Below, one piece after another: positions 1-10,499 of a stretch of 64,000 bases of DNA (position 1 is the stretch's first letter; the number at the start of each line of letters is the position of its first letter). A program made the position numbers and the translations under genes. A model generated the notes under the pieces. The model was not told the origin of the DNA. It searched no databases and saw only the letters and a program-made list of their open reading frames with translations. The DNA comes from Microvelia longipes. Its lineage: Eukaryota > Arthropoda > Insecta > Hemiptera > Veliidae. The stretch is taken from contig JACMZG010000008.1 of assembly GCA_018340805.1 (NCBI GenBank), positions 13,779,184-13,843,183 on the forward strand, written 5' to 3'.

Positions 1-160
1 GTAATTACATCGATAAATCAGTTTTAAGTAAGCCAAAGCCTATATATTGCCAACAATTAAAAATTAAAAAACACAACTACATAGCTAAAGCTTTTTTAAT
101 GTTTAATTGTTGACAATAGCCTTTGCCTTACATAAAACTGATTTAATTGATGTAATTACT
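1..160. repeat. Hairpin MITE at window edge
   Basis: Nearly the whole interval folds on itself. The left arm begins GTAATTACATCGATAAATCA and the right arm ends in its near-complement, TGATTTAATTGATGTAATTAC, around a loop of about 20 nt near position 80. Arms are about 70 nt with scattered mismatches. There is no coding capacity. The left end coincides with the window boundary, so the element may extend further and no target-site duplication can be scored. The family is unassigned. Confidence 0.75.
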
Positions 161-618
161 AAGAGACATGAGTATGCCTTGAGGAGAAGGCGAAATATAG
201 TCATTATAACAACCTAAACTTTAGATTTAATGTTCCTCAATAGTGTCCTTACTTTATCATCATCTTAAAAACTTAATGTAAAATAAAAATTGCTCCTATA
301 ACCTAAATATTATGTACTTCTTAAGGAAATTATTGTTAGTTCTAGTTGTTTATTTGAGATTACTAAGATTATTTTAAAAGAAGTGACAGGTTGAGGGTCG
401 CATCATATTTCAGAGCTAAAAACGTTTGACTTTAACCTGCCTGGTTGTTTATTTGTAACATTGACTATATTTGTGACAATCGTATCAGGCTTTGACACCC
501 AAACTAGACGAGGGTTCCTGTCAAATATTACCATATAACAAATCGTCATTTTATCCCATACGATACTTTGTTAAATCGCGGGAAATAACAACTGGCTCAT
601 ATGAGAAGCTTCAAAAGT

Positions 619-630
619 AAATATATATTT

Positions 631-723
<93 letters not shown>
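619..723. repeat. (AT)n microsatellite
   Basis: About 100 nt of alternating TA, broken once by TATTATATTATA. The surrounding 161-1,039 interval shows no gene and no other recognisable element. Confidence 0.9.
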
Positions 724-728
<5 letters not shown>

Positions 729-1039
729 CTACTTGAAAAGGATGTAAAATTGTATTTCATAAATATTCATACAGTACCGATTCTAATTTATTCATGGCAT
801 AAATTAAAAGTGTTTATCACTCATCAAATATATAAGAATCAATTAAAGGATCTAAGAATGACACCATTTCAGAGAACAAAATTTAACTGATTTACAGTTT
901 TTTAAACTGTAAATTAGACCTATCCAGTCGAAGCTATGGAATGTGGGAAGAGTTTTTAATTGCTGAAAGATAATATAGACCTTATTAAGTAGTGAAAGAC
1001 GAAAAGTCCAGCTATGTTCGGGACAGCAGTATATAACAA

Positions 1040-1191
1040 AAAACCTTTGGTCTCTTAGCTAATCGGCGTCGGCGCTAGGGGCAATAAGTTTCATTTCGAA
1101 CCAAGGAAACGTTCGAAAGTTATCGTGTCCCACAGAAACGTCCAGTGAATACAAGAATCTTGTACTTACATAAATACCCCACACAAAAAAT

Positions 1192-1235
<44 letters not shown>

Positions 1236-1257
1236 ATATATATAATTATTATAATAT

Positions 1258-1313
<56 letters not shown>

Positions 1314-1390
1314 AATCTACCTCCCCCACTCCCCTCCATGATCCCAACCTCATAAGCTCATTTTTTCTTCGAAAATTTTCTAAAAGGGTG
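1040..1390 (+). repeat. R2 dispersed repeat carrying an internal (AT)n tract
   Basis: The unit reads ACGTTCGAAAGTTATCGTG, CCCACAGAAACGTC and CTTGTACTTACATAAATAC, then (TA)n at about 1,190-1,310, then a C-rich tail (CCTCCCCCACTCCCCTCC) and AGCTCATTTTTTCTTCG. The same modules recur near 7,930-8,180 (inverted), 14,590-14,660, 18,980-19,140, 28,960-29,180 and 44,800-44,890. The AT tract is therefore inside the repeat rather than beside it. No coding sequence is seen. Confidence 0.6.
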
Positions 1391-1590
1391 ACCATACAAG
1401 AATAATACTTGAGATTAACTGAGGTATTTTACTACTGGTACAGGAACATACAATTAAGTGTAACCAAATCTTAACTAATGCTCTTAAATATATATCGTTG
1501 AATAAGCATATTTACCTGAATATCCTTTAAGAGCTTGGGAGGTTGACCTAGCTGTAACATAGAAACAATGGCAAATTAGATTTATATTTA

Positions 1591-1815
1591 TAAAAAAATC
1601 GGGTACGGGGTTCCTCGGAACCTTTCCTTATCACATCGGATTCGCCAAGCTCATCCTCCTTGCTTCAGACTCGCTTCGTTGGTTGTTAGAATATACAATA
1701 TAATAGAATATACACAAATACACATACAGACAGACAACTATGTAAAGAACTACTTATAGGAGGCCTTAAAAACACCTGAAAGGGATGATTGTGGAGACAT
1801 CCCGATTTCAGAAGT
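1591..1815 (-). repeat. R1 dispersed repeat, minus-strand copy
   Basis: It starts with the R1 3' terminus in reverse complement (AAATCGGGTACGGGGTTCCT, then GGATTCGCCAAGCTCATCC). It runs through the landmarks CACATACAGACAGACAACT and CCTTAAAAACACCTGAAA. The same landmarks occur in R1 copies near 6.3, 8.3, 27.3, 29.3, 42.9, 43.8, 48.7 and 53.9 kb. It is non-coding. Confidence 0.6.
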
Positions 1816-2499
1816 GAGTGTCCTTATTTAAGCAACAAAATGCTGTTCATCTGAGGGTGTAAAGCGAAGTGCCCTAAACCATTCAGTAACTCTATAACCA
1901 AGGTTATAGATTAGAGAGCAAAATTACCTTTGCAAAATACTCCTTGAGTCTAAAATTCAGTTACATTGACAATTAACTTATGTGTGTCTATTTAATTTTA
2001 GTCTTGAATGAATTTTTAAATTCTCTTACTTATTTATACCTAAGGTACAAATGAGGAAAAGTTAAAAAAATAAAGCTCTTCAAAGATAAATAATAATTTA
2101 AGAATTAATTTGACGTCATAGATTAATCCAAATTTTTGCTGCTATTCGAACGAGAATTTTTTGTCGCTATACCCCTCAAATTGCATTTAAATTCAATATA
2201 AATTTACAGAAAGCTAAAATAAGCGTATTATACTAATAATAAGCGGTATTATTTTACAGACTATTGTTATATTTTGAAGAACAAACTAACTTATAAATTT
2301 TTAAGTCACGAGGTAAAGATACAGATCTTATCTTCAAACCACTACAATGATTCAGCCTTTGATTTCAACTTATTTGGACCATCTTCAATTAATTTTACGA
2401 ATAAAAATATAGACTTTGAAGAGAATTAAACTTATTAAAAAATTCAATAAGTATTTGGACACTTTATTTCATTAATTTATCTTAAAGTAAGTAAAAAGG
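1816..2499. other. AT-rich interval, nothing recognised
   Basis: No ORF of note and no inverted or tandem structure could be followed by eye. The right part may be the eroded edge of the satellite that follows. Confidence 0.5.
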
Positions 2500-3545
2500 T
2501 GTTCATTGTGATCAATCAGTGGTATAAATTGAAAATTTAGTCAAGATCCAGTGTTCAGATTTAATCATTTTTTTACACTTAGCCCTATTATTATTTTCGA
2601 ACAGATCTCGACGCAAGTAAAATGTGTTTACTCTGACCTATGAGCATTCTAAGTATATAGTTTAGTTTAAACTTATACCGAAGTATAAAGTTATACCAAC
2701 AAAATTCTGAGCTATAAATACATAAATTTTATATCCTTACACTAACCTTCTATTGTTATTTGAGAGCGGATCTCGATGGGACATCAAATATGTGAATCCT
2801 AAACCATGAGTAGTCTAAGTGTAAAGTTTAGTCAAAATCCATCAATTATATTCCGAGCAGTAAGCTCTCTAAACCGATCCTGATAAGACAAAAGGTGACT
2901 ACTCAGATTTATGAGCATATTAATTTCCTTTTCATTCTAAGTTTTGTGAAGATCTGTCAGTAATTTTCCGAGCTATAAGTACTTAAATTTTATTTCCTTA
3001 CACTAACTATTGTTATTTGAGAACAGATCTCGATGCGTCATAAAATATGTTCATTCTGACTCATGAGTAGTGAAACCTTAAATTTTATTTAAGAACCCTC
3101 AATTAGATCTGAGCTATAAACGTCTACAACGTATTTTTTACACTGATCCTAAATGTTATTAAACGAAATTCGTTATGACATAAAATGCGGTAAATATGAC
3201 CGATGAATCGTCTAAGTGTGGAGTTTACAAGATTCATCAATTAGATTACGATCTGTAAACATTTAAAATTTTATTTTGCATTAAACCTATATTATTTTCA
3301 AACGGATCCCGATGAGACAAACTTATAAGGTAACTATTCAGACCTAAGAGTAGGCTTAAGTATAAGTTTAGTCAAGACCTCTTACGTATATTCCGAGCAG
3401 TATGCACTCAGAAAAATAATTTTTACACCAATCTCCAAATGCTATTTTAGCATGGATCAAGATCTGACATAGTTTATGACTCCTTCTTCTATAGATTAGT
3501 TTAAGATTAAAGTTTGGTCCAGATCCTTTGAGCAGTTTTCGAGTT
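2500..3545. repeat. Decayed tandem satellite, period about 150 bp
   Basis: A landmark like GGATCTCGATGNGACAT recurs near 2,605, 2,768, 2,875, 3,026, 3,173, 3,304 and 3,454. Each copy is accompanied by a TAGTCTAAGTGTAAAGTTTAG-type block and a TTCCGAGCTATAAGCA-type block. Spacing is 107-163 bp and units differ at many sites, so the array is old. It stops 40 bp before the foldback element at 3,586. Minus-strand ORFs inside it are chance. Confidence 0.65.
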
Positions 3546-3585
3546 ATAAGCAACCTATTTTTTCAACTTATTTTTTATACATATA

Positions 3586-4156
3586 CAGGGTGTATCATAT
3601 GAAATGTCCACTAAAGAAGGAGGTGGTAGTACTCCTCAAGTAGAACGAAATATATCTTATAACATAAACTCTAATCTCCAACCGTTTTCCCACAAGGTCA
3701 AATTTAATCTTTTTAAAAATTATGTGACCTCGCTTTATAAAATCGTTCCTCAACTGGTCAAGCTAGAAATATGAAATTATTCTTGTAGGAAAGCTGAGTA
3801 AATTTTCTAAAGGACGAACTATTAACTACTTCAAATGGATCTACTACCCAAAAATTTGCATAAAAAATTATTCTTTTGAAAAATTGAATTTTTGGAATTT
3901 TTATAGCAGGGCATTAGAGAAAGTAAGTAATTAGCAAAAGTTTAACCAATAACGGAAAGAACTTCTCTTATCATTACTATACATTTTTATACATTCAATA
4001 GTTATCATTTTAAGCTATTGTTGCTAGAAGTTGGAAAAAGCTGATAATTTTTGTCGCAGTATAAAAGTGAAAATATTGTGTTATTTTAACAATTGTTTTT
4101 CGAAAGTGAACAAATAATCCGATTTTTATACTCTAAGGGTAAAATAATAGTTATTT
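3586..4156 (+). mobile_element. Foldback element F, left arm (copy 1)
   Basis: The terminus is CAGGGTGTATCATATGAAAT, followed by GTCCACTAAAGAAGG, AACCGTTTTCCCACAAGG and CCAAAAATTTGCAT. The same sequence occurs in both orientations at 19,160-20,170 and 55,009-57,180, so these are the long inverted arms (about 500 bp) of a foldback-type DNA transposon. Here only the left arm remains. It runs directly into the hairpin array at 4,157. No transposase was found in any copy. Confidence 0.7.
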
Positions 4157-4350
4157 ACGTACCAAGGGAGGAAACAAAGTCATTACGCCCCGGTTTTTTG
4201 TTGGGTCCTGAGGCGTAAGCCGAGGGAATCATTATGTTTAAACCCAGAGGCGCAGCCGAGGGGTTTATGGGGATGGTTCCAGACAGCAAGTTTACTCCAT
4301 ATAGGCGTAAACTTGGGGTGTAATGACTGTTTTCTCCCGTGGTACGTACA
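4157..4350. repeat. GC-rich core/hairpin array A
   Basis: Outer arms GTACCAAGGGAGGAAACA and TGTTTTCTCCCGTGGTAC pair, as do GTCATTACGCCCC and GGGGTGTAATGAC. Inside are two copies of the core on the minus strand (plus positions 4,210-4,224 and 4,247-4,260, GAGGCGNNAGCCGAG type), 37 bp apart. The second is flanked by a perfect 7-bp inverted pair, TAAACCC/GGGTTTA. A further perfect stem AAGTTTAC/GTAAACTT follows near 4,288-4,315. Arrays B (24.8 kb) and C (56.5 kb) share the core. The minus-strand ORF across this interval is an artefact. Confidence 0.75.
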
Positions 4351-4425
4351 AGATTTTTCCTCTAAAAGGGAGACAATTTTAACAAATAAAACTTTTATTT
4401 TATTTAAATATATAAGTTTTGTATT

Positions 4426-4487
4426 AAAAAATGTCCTGTCTAAGTAACTTGTATATTTACAAGTTATTAAGACAGGACATTTTTTTC
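4426..4487. repeat. Short near-perfect hairpin
   Basis: ATGTCCTGTCTAAGTAACTTG pairs with CAAGTTATTAAGACAGGACAT across a loop of a few nt, with only one or two mismatched positions and A/T runs at the ends. It has no transposon-like terminus or coding content. Confidence 0.8.
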
Positions 4488-4635
4488 TAATTTTGCTTCT
4501 GCGCTTTAAAGGTCTATTTATACTTTTGGGGATATAAAATATGGCTTTGCAATTTAAGAAGATGTCAAGAATATCGTAAATTTTTAAATGGTTTCGAGTG
4601 TTTTGAGTACAACAGGGCTTAAATAGTACAATTAG

Positions 4636-5131
4636 TACGTTCACACACACTTTAGATCCGCGTATCGTATAGAGTACGATCTCTCAATACGGTAATTTAA
4701 GCTGTATGAACCATGCGGAGGGGATCCGATCGCATACGCTAGAACTAGGGAGATGGAATCTAAATGGATCCCCCGATACGCTGTCTTTTTGTGTGTGTAC
4801 CTTTAGAGACGATCTATTTAACAGATAACCTTTTCGTCGAACTTTATTTCACTTCTATATAACCGTTTTTGATCAAATAACTTTTGGAATATTTTTTTTT
4901 AGTGTAACTTTATTATTATGCAAAGAAATCACAATTTAATTAAATATATTTTTTTGTTTTAAACTTCCTTATAACCAAAAGTGAAGCTTCACTACACAAG
5001 ACGCCATGTTTTGGCGGGATCAGTTATCACTCGATCAACTAAACAAATACGCTGCAAGAACCGTGAAGTTAGTTGACCGTATTGTATACGTATTCTATAC
5101 GATCCGCAGATCAAGAGTGTGTGTGAACGTA
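4636..5131. mobile_element. Inverted-repeat DNA transposon (non-autonomous), about 496 bp
   Basis: The left end TACGTTCACACACACTTTAG matches the inverted right end, GAGTGTGTGTGAACGTA. Inner segments GATCCGCGTATCGTATAGAGTACG and CTATACGATCCGCAGATC also pair, giving terminal repeats of roughly 50 bp with gaps. There is no transposase ORF. A target-site duplication is not obvious, and superfamily is not assigned. Confidence 0.7.
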
Positions 5132-5859
5132 CTCAATGTCAATTTTTAATCATTGCACAGATTTATTTTATCGATATCTTGGTCATCATACCTCTCTAAA
5201 GTTGAAGTTATAGGCAAAAATATCAAAAGATGTCTTTAAAAAATATGCTTAGGGTGGATCGATGCAAAAACAATCAGAGAGAGATAAGAAAAGATGAGAT
5301 TGAAGACCTGACGCAGCTAAATGCTTTTACTATTATCTCGAGCACTGTTTCCTGCTGTCTTTGTTATCAATGAGAAAGATACACAAGAACAGTAAAGTCT
5401 ATTGATTGAATGATGACAGCGCTACAAAGAATCAACGGACGAGGGAGGAACTACTAAGCTATGAAGGGTTTGGGTGTAGTTCTCAAGTACTCACCCTCTA
5501 ACTTTATTCTAGCTACCCTTCTATTATTCTTTATTCACCGAATACTTCCCAGCTATATAAATACAGTCTGAAGATAAATCCCTTCTAATAGACTTAAATC
5601 AGAATATTAGTTTACTGTGCACGTTTACAGATTTAGGACGGTACTAGGCTTTATGAGCTAATAACCTCAAGATTCAACGGGTTGGCTTTTGATTCGGATC
5701 CATCAAACAGTGTATTTCAACCGACAGCAATTTTGATGGGTCTGCGGTAATTTATCCTCTTTTAAGAATAATGTAGGGAAAATTTCCTCTGGAAAACTGT
5801 TATTTTTGCAAATCAATCTATTTCTTGCTCTCCTTTTATGTTAGAAATAAGTTTCGTAT
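5132..5859. other. Intergenic, nothing recognised
   Basis: Less AT-biased than its surroundings but with no long frame, no repeats shared with the rest of the window and no RNA gene that I can identify. Confidence 0.4.
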
Positions 5860-5897
5860 TAATACGGCAGGTACGATTTTCGTTGGATCATAAACAG

Positions 5898-5950
5898 TAT
5901 CAAACATGGTCAGTGCCAGGATAGGTGACAACTGAGAATAAAACGAATGT
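5898..5950 (+). repeat. Degenerate 5S rRNA-like segment
   Basis: GGTCAGTGCCAGGATAGGTG followed by ACAACTGAGAATA resembles the 3' part of the 5S rRNA internal promoter (box C, GGATGGGTGAC) with several substitutions. It matches the better-preserved segment at 29,650-29,703, including the following AATGAATTTACT-like sequence. Two GAGCGAAGCGAGT motifs follow at about 5,970 and 6,025. It is too short and altered to be a functional 5S gene. Confidence 0.5.
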
Positions 5951-6239
5951 ATTTACTGTCTAAAAAACGAGCGAAGCGAGTTCGAAAACGTGCCGCAGTA
6001 CATTTGGTGTTTTTAATACACAGAGGACGAGCGAAGCGAGTCTAAAGTATAGGGAGTTATTATAAAGTATATTCTGATGTTTATTTTGTATATGCTCTAA
6101 GCTCATCCTTTATATCTCTACATACATTTTAGTAGACTATCAAGATCCCTGGTCATATTATTATCCTTAAAATACATTAGCGCATTATCTTTAAAAAAAT
6201 AAAGAACCATGTTTGAAATATAGTTTTTAATTTATATAA

Positions 6240-6860
6240 AAATGATATATATTTTTACTTTTTCTCAATTATACCGTAGGTGTATAGGAAAAGTATTGTG
6301 TTTGAAAAAGAATCCGAAACTGGGATGAAGCCCTCCTGAGTGGTTTTCGCTAAGTTGAATGTATGTGTGTGTCTAATATCATCGTAGCGCCCAGTGTATT
6401 TAAGCTAGAGTTGAAATTTTTACAAAAATCAGTGTACAGAATAGTTGTGGTGTTCGGAAAATATTTTTTATGACGTCATTAACCCGCAATAATGGCTCAG
6501 CAAAAATGTCGAAAATCATAAAACGCGGAAAAATGATGCGATAGGATTGAGATTTGGCACGTATGTGACTATGTTTAAGACAAAACATATGTGTTAAGTG
6601 TCAGCTAATTATTAGCATTAGTCAATTTTTATTTAATGAGTTGTTTTTTTAAAAAAAAATGGGGAAAATTGAAAAATAGTCCAATTGAGTTGAAATTTGA
6701 TAAAATTGTATACCATTACTTAATAAAAGTACACTAAGTTTCGTTTTAAGTGTGAACTGACTGATTGAATGACATCACTCAGTCCACTCAATGTTTAGGA
6801 CCAAGATGGTCAAGATTTCATGAGAATCTACATTTTAACTGGTCGACTTAAAAAATCACT
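6240..6860 (+). repeat. R1 dispersed repeat copy
   Basis: It begins TTTACTTTTTCTCAATTATACC and GGTGTATAGGAAAAGTATTG, followed by CCTCCTGAGTGGTTTTC, ATGTATGTGTGTGTCTAATATCATCGTAGC, a GAGTTGAAATTTTTACAAAAATCAG block and TATGACGTCATTAACCCGCAATAATG. It is the reference copy used here for comparing R1 members. ORFs on the opposite strand are incidental. Confidence 0.65.
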
Positions 6861-7779
6861 ACGTTGAGCATTCTTTCTATCAAAAAAGTCTTTGTACTTA
6901 GTACTTTATTTCAAAAATTCCTAGAGTCCTTTAGTTATGTTGTGTTGAGGTATTATAACACCTTCTTTATTGATCAAATATAAATAACAATTCCATTTGG
7001 AACCAATGTTTTCTTTCAATTCTTAATAATAATGTTTTAAATAGTATCGTTCTCTTAAAAAACTATTAAGACATAAAATTTACTTTAATAAATATAAATA
7101 TTTAGAGAACTTGTTCCGGCCAATGGAGAAAAATATTGAAAGAACAAGAGTACAAGGAAATTCGTGCATTGCACAGTATTGTTTAAATTATTACAATTCT
7201 GAGCAATTTTGAGAATTCCCAAATAAAAATTGAGCTAATAAGGTCATAGAAGAAACATACGTATGCATGTTTGTACGAGTAATTGATACATCCACGTGTT
7301 GTCTCTAAACTTGTAATATTTCACTTCTTATAGGTATAATACGTATAAACATCTTATAAAAAATAGAAGACACCTAATAAATTAATGCCAGGACACGATG
7401 AACTTGAATAAAATTATATGTAAAAACTAAAATATCTGATTATGCGATTCGATAGTAATGTTTGATTTTATTCCAAAGAGTTAACTAACTCGCGTTTTGA
7501 GTTTGAGGTTATCGTAGATTATTAATTCAATGCAAATGATAATAAAAATTAGGGACTTGTGAGCCAATGCCTAAGAAAAAGTAAAATACAAAAATCACAA
7601 ATAAAAATAAAAAGAAAATAAAAAAATAAAAAGAATAGGTCACACAAATATTTTAATTTGTCTATGATATTGGTTTTGTACAATTCTTTTACTATTTTGT
7701 AAGGTCTTTATTATTTTTAGGGTATTTAAGAAAAAAGAGCTTATAAGTTTGTGGTCAAGAAGAGGGTAGGGATCAAAAA
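6861..7779. other. AT-rich intergenic, nothing recognised
   Basis: Poly-A/T-rich unique-looking sequence with no frame or repeat that I could support. Confidence 0.4.
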
Positions 7780-7821
7780 TATATATGTATATTGTTAAGG
7801 TTTATATAGATATATATATAA

Positions 7822-7882
<61 letters not shown>

Positions 7883-7910
7883 GTGTGTGTGTGTGTGTAA
7901 GAGTATTGTG
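7780..7910. repeat. (AT)n followed by (GT)n microsatellite
   Basis: A long TA tract (about 7,800-7,878) passes into CACGTGTGTGTGTGTGTGTAA. R2 modules follow in reverse orientation (TTTCTATGGGACAACGATAAC, CGCTTTCTCGGATTG). Confidence 0.85.
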
Positions 7911-7924
7911 TATGTATGTACGTA

Positions 7925-8525
7925 CGTATATACACATTGTTGTTCCTAGATGTTTCTATGGGACAACGATAACTTTCAAACGCTTTCTCGGATTGAAATA
8001 AAACTTAGCAACATACAAAAATCAACCTAGTTAATGTCGCAAGCCCTATTGTTTATGAAATATGTATGACATCATTAACCCAAATTAATGACCCCTAAAC
8101 ATTTTAAAAAATCACAAATCTTCAAAAGAATGTAAATCGGGCTGTACTGTACTACTATGAATTGTTAAAAAAACTATACGTTACTTTTTATTATTTGCAT
8201 TAGTTCCGGTTTTATTGATTGACATATAAAACACAATGTAATCAAATATCGTTTTTACTTTTTCTCATTTATACCATAGGTATATAGGAAAAGTTTTGTG
8301 TTTGCAAAAAGACCCGAAACCGAGATTTCACTGAAATTATCCGTTTCAGGTGTTTTTAAGACCTCCTGAGTAATTTTCACAAAGTTGTCTGACTGTATAT
8401 GTGTGTGTCTGTTTGTATTTATGCTAGAGAGTTGAAACTTTGTATAAAAACCAGCCTGCCGCTGTAGTTGTGCTATTCAGAAAATAATTTTTATATGACG
8501 CCCCAATAACATTTAAATCTTTATG
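7925..8525. repeat. R2 fragment (inverted) followed by R1 copy
   Basis: 7,940-8,180 is an inverted R2 segment with the shared TATGACATCATTAACCC block. 8,245-8,520 restarts R1 with TTTTACTTTTTCTCATTTATACC, GGTATATAGGAAAAG, TTTCAGGTGTTTTTAAGACC and the GAGAGTTGAAACTTTG block. Both families share the CATTAACCC/AATAATGA block, so they may be parts of one larger family. Confidence 0.55.
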
Positions 8526-9172
8526 TGTCTTGATGCCTTGATTTTTGTATTTTGTCCATGTGAAGAGTAGTCAATCTGACTTGTTAATATTTTGTTTTAT
8601 TTTGAAAAGGGACCTAGGTCCGTTTATGTACAAATAAATAAATAAATAACTTTTCGGTTATAATACAGAGAGGTTACGAATATCCCAGTAGGGTGGGTTT
8701 AGGGGTAACATCAGTTTTTTACGTGGAATAGATACAAGGTTCTATCTGTGTTATTCAAGACTCTAAATTTAAATTTAGTGCTCCTGAAATGTTTATCCCT
8801 CAGTGTTCAATAGTAGTAATTATATTTTAGATATAAGGCTTAGGTTTGACACTATTTTTCTAAAAAATATGGTGGCCTTGTAAAATATTATACTCGTACC
8901 TCGTATAGGGGAAACGATTCGATATTCTGTGACTACAGCTTTATCTACATCTTCAGAATTATCACTAGGCCTAAAGTAATGTTTTATTTCGCTGGAGAAT
9001 AGAGAATATAGATAAACTTATAAAACTTCTTTAAGATCATATCGATATAGAATGTTACGAACTATTGTAGTTTACTATTTCTTATATTTTTAGGAGTTCG
9101 GTTTAAAATATCTGTATTTTTATTTAATCTTTCATAATTTTGAAACATCGCCATTTAAATTGTCCACGAAGT
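8526..9172. other. Intergenic, nothing recognised
   Basis: Contains an (AAAT) run near 8,635-8,650. No coding, RNA or repeat feature is supported. Confidence 0.4.
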
Positions 9173-9537
9173 CTTAAGGCGATCCTGCAAAGAGGGGGGG
9201 GGTAAAAATCACTTAAATGGAAATATCTCCGGTTCTCGGCAAAATATCAAAATTCTAAGACGGTACATCACTTCTAATTTTTATTCTGCACATTTTAAGA
9301 CTCATTTCAACCTTCTGGAGCAAACAACAGTGGCGCAATTTGAGAACTACTTTAAAAATTGTAGTTCTCAAATTGCACCACTGTTTTTTGCTCAAGAAGG
9401 TTGAAATGAGTCTTAAAATGTGCAGAATAAAAATTAGAAGTGAAGTACCGTCTTAGAATTTTGATATTTTGCTTAGAACTAGAGATATTTCCGTTTAATT
9501 GATTTTTACCCCCACTCTTTGCGGGATCCCCTTAAGG
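9173..9537. repeat. 365-bp foldback repeat
   Basis: Two arms of about 178 bp (9,173-9,350 and 9,361-9,537) are inverted copies at roughly 90% identity, separated by about 10 nt (TTTAAAAATT). The outer ends are CTTAAGGCGATCCTGCAAAG and CTTTGCGGGATCCCCTTAAG; the inner stem is CAATTTGAGAACTAC/GTAGTTCTCAAATTG. It is non-coding. The frames that start at the right edge are by-products. Confidence 0.85.
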
Positions 9538-10067
9538 ATGAGTTAATAACGTCATACATTTCCAAAAATAGTAAGCTTCGTAACCTCCTCGACATCTCGC
9601 CCTATGCCAACTTTCGTTTCGTTTTAAAAAAGCCTTCTATGGGTAATCATTGGCGGATGGCACACGATAGGCAATTGCCGAAGGTATTTTACGCTTGCAG
9701 ATTCCACAGTTAAGGTACATTTATAACTCAATTTCGGTATCGGAGGTTTGGGGTCTAGTCTTGAATTTAATCTCAGTTTATAGAAACAGTAAATCTCAGT
9801 TGCAAAAAAACAGTAAATTTGCAAAACAAAGTAGTAGACTATAACATAGTATTCTAATAAATTGATATAGAATTAGTTATTTAGCAAAATTCCTGTCAGA
9901 GGGATGTTTTCGTAAAAAGTTCGAGTACCAAAATAAATTTCAAAGCTACGAATTGTATTTCGATACACAGTAAAACGTATTTTTCGTAAAATTTCAAAGA
10001 GATAATTACTCTTATAAGGTCGTTCGGATGACGGAAGACAAAGGGGATAAATGTATATTATAAAAGG
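9538..10067. other. Intergenic, nothing recognised
   Basis: Two overlapping small frames on opposite strands (about 64 aa each) have no recognisable motif and are not called. Confidence 0.4.
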
Positions 10068-10185
10068 AAAACAAGAGGCCTTTGGCCTTTATGCCGCTTC
10101 GCGCCAAGAGGCCGCGGAGAAGTAAAGAGAGGTCGTTTTGCGGCACCGTGCCTCCCTATGGCCGCTTCGCGGCCACACGGTTGTT
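10068..10185. repeat. GC-rich hairpin cluster with GCTTCGC cores
   Basis: A GC-rich island in very AT-rich DNA. It contains TGGCCGCTTCGCGGCCA (near 10,159-10,175), a perfect 7-bp stem on a TTC loop, enclosed by a second stem CCGTG/CACGG. Upstream are AGGCCTTTGGCCT and a second GCCGCTTCGCGCC. The GCTTCGC centre matches the core of arrays A, B and C, but flanks and spacing differ, so kinship is uncertain. Confidence 0.6.
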
Positions 10186-10353
10186 GTACATTATTAGTTC
10201 GTCTAATTAATCAATTTTTCAAATGTATTTGTGAAAAAAAAAATATTTGTTTACATTAATGACATTGTCTAAGTAATACTGATATAATGAAAGGTAACTT
10301 CGTATTTTTGTGAACCATGCATAGTAGTAGTTGAAGATTTGTGATTTTTTAAA

Positions 10354-10354
<1 letters not shown>

Positions 10355-10430
<76 letters not shown>

Positions 10431-10498
10431 ATATAATATATATAATTATATATATAATAATAATATTATATATATATATATATATATACATATATACA
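10355..10498. repeat. Interrupted (AT)n microsatellite
   Basis: TA tract broken by AATAATATAATA-type interruptions. The tyrosine/isoleucine-only translation across it is meaningless. Confidence 0.9.
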
Positions 10499-10499
10499 T

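Noticed and set aside
4183..4650. 155-codon minus-strand ORF
   Set aside because: It spans array A, the hairpin at 4,426 and the edge of a transposon. The frame is a by-product of palindromic repeat sequence, with no protein motif.
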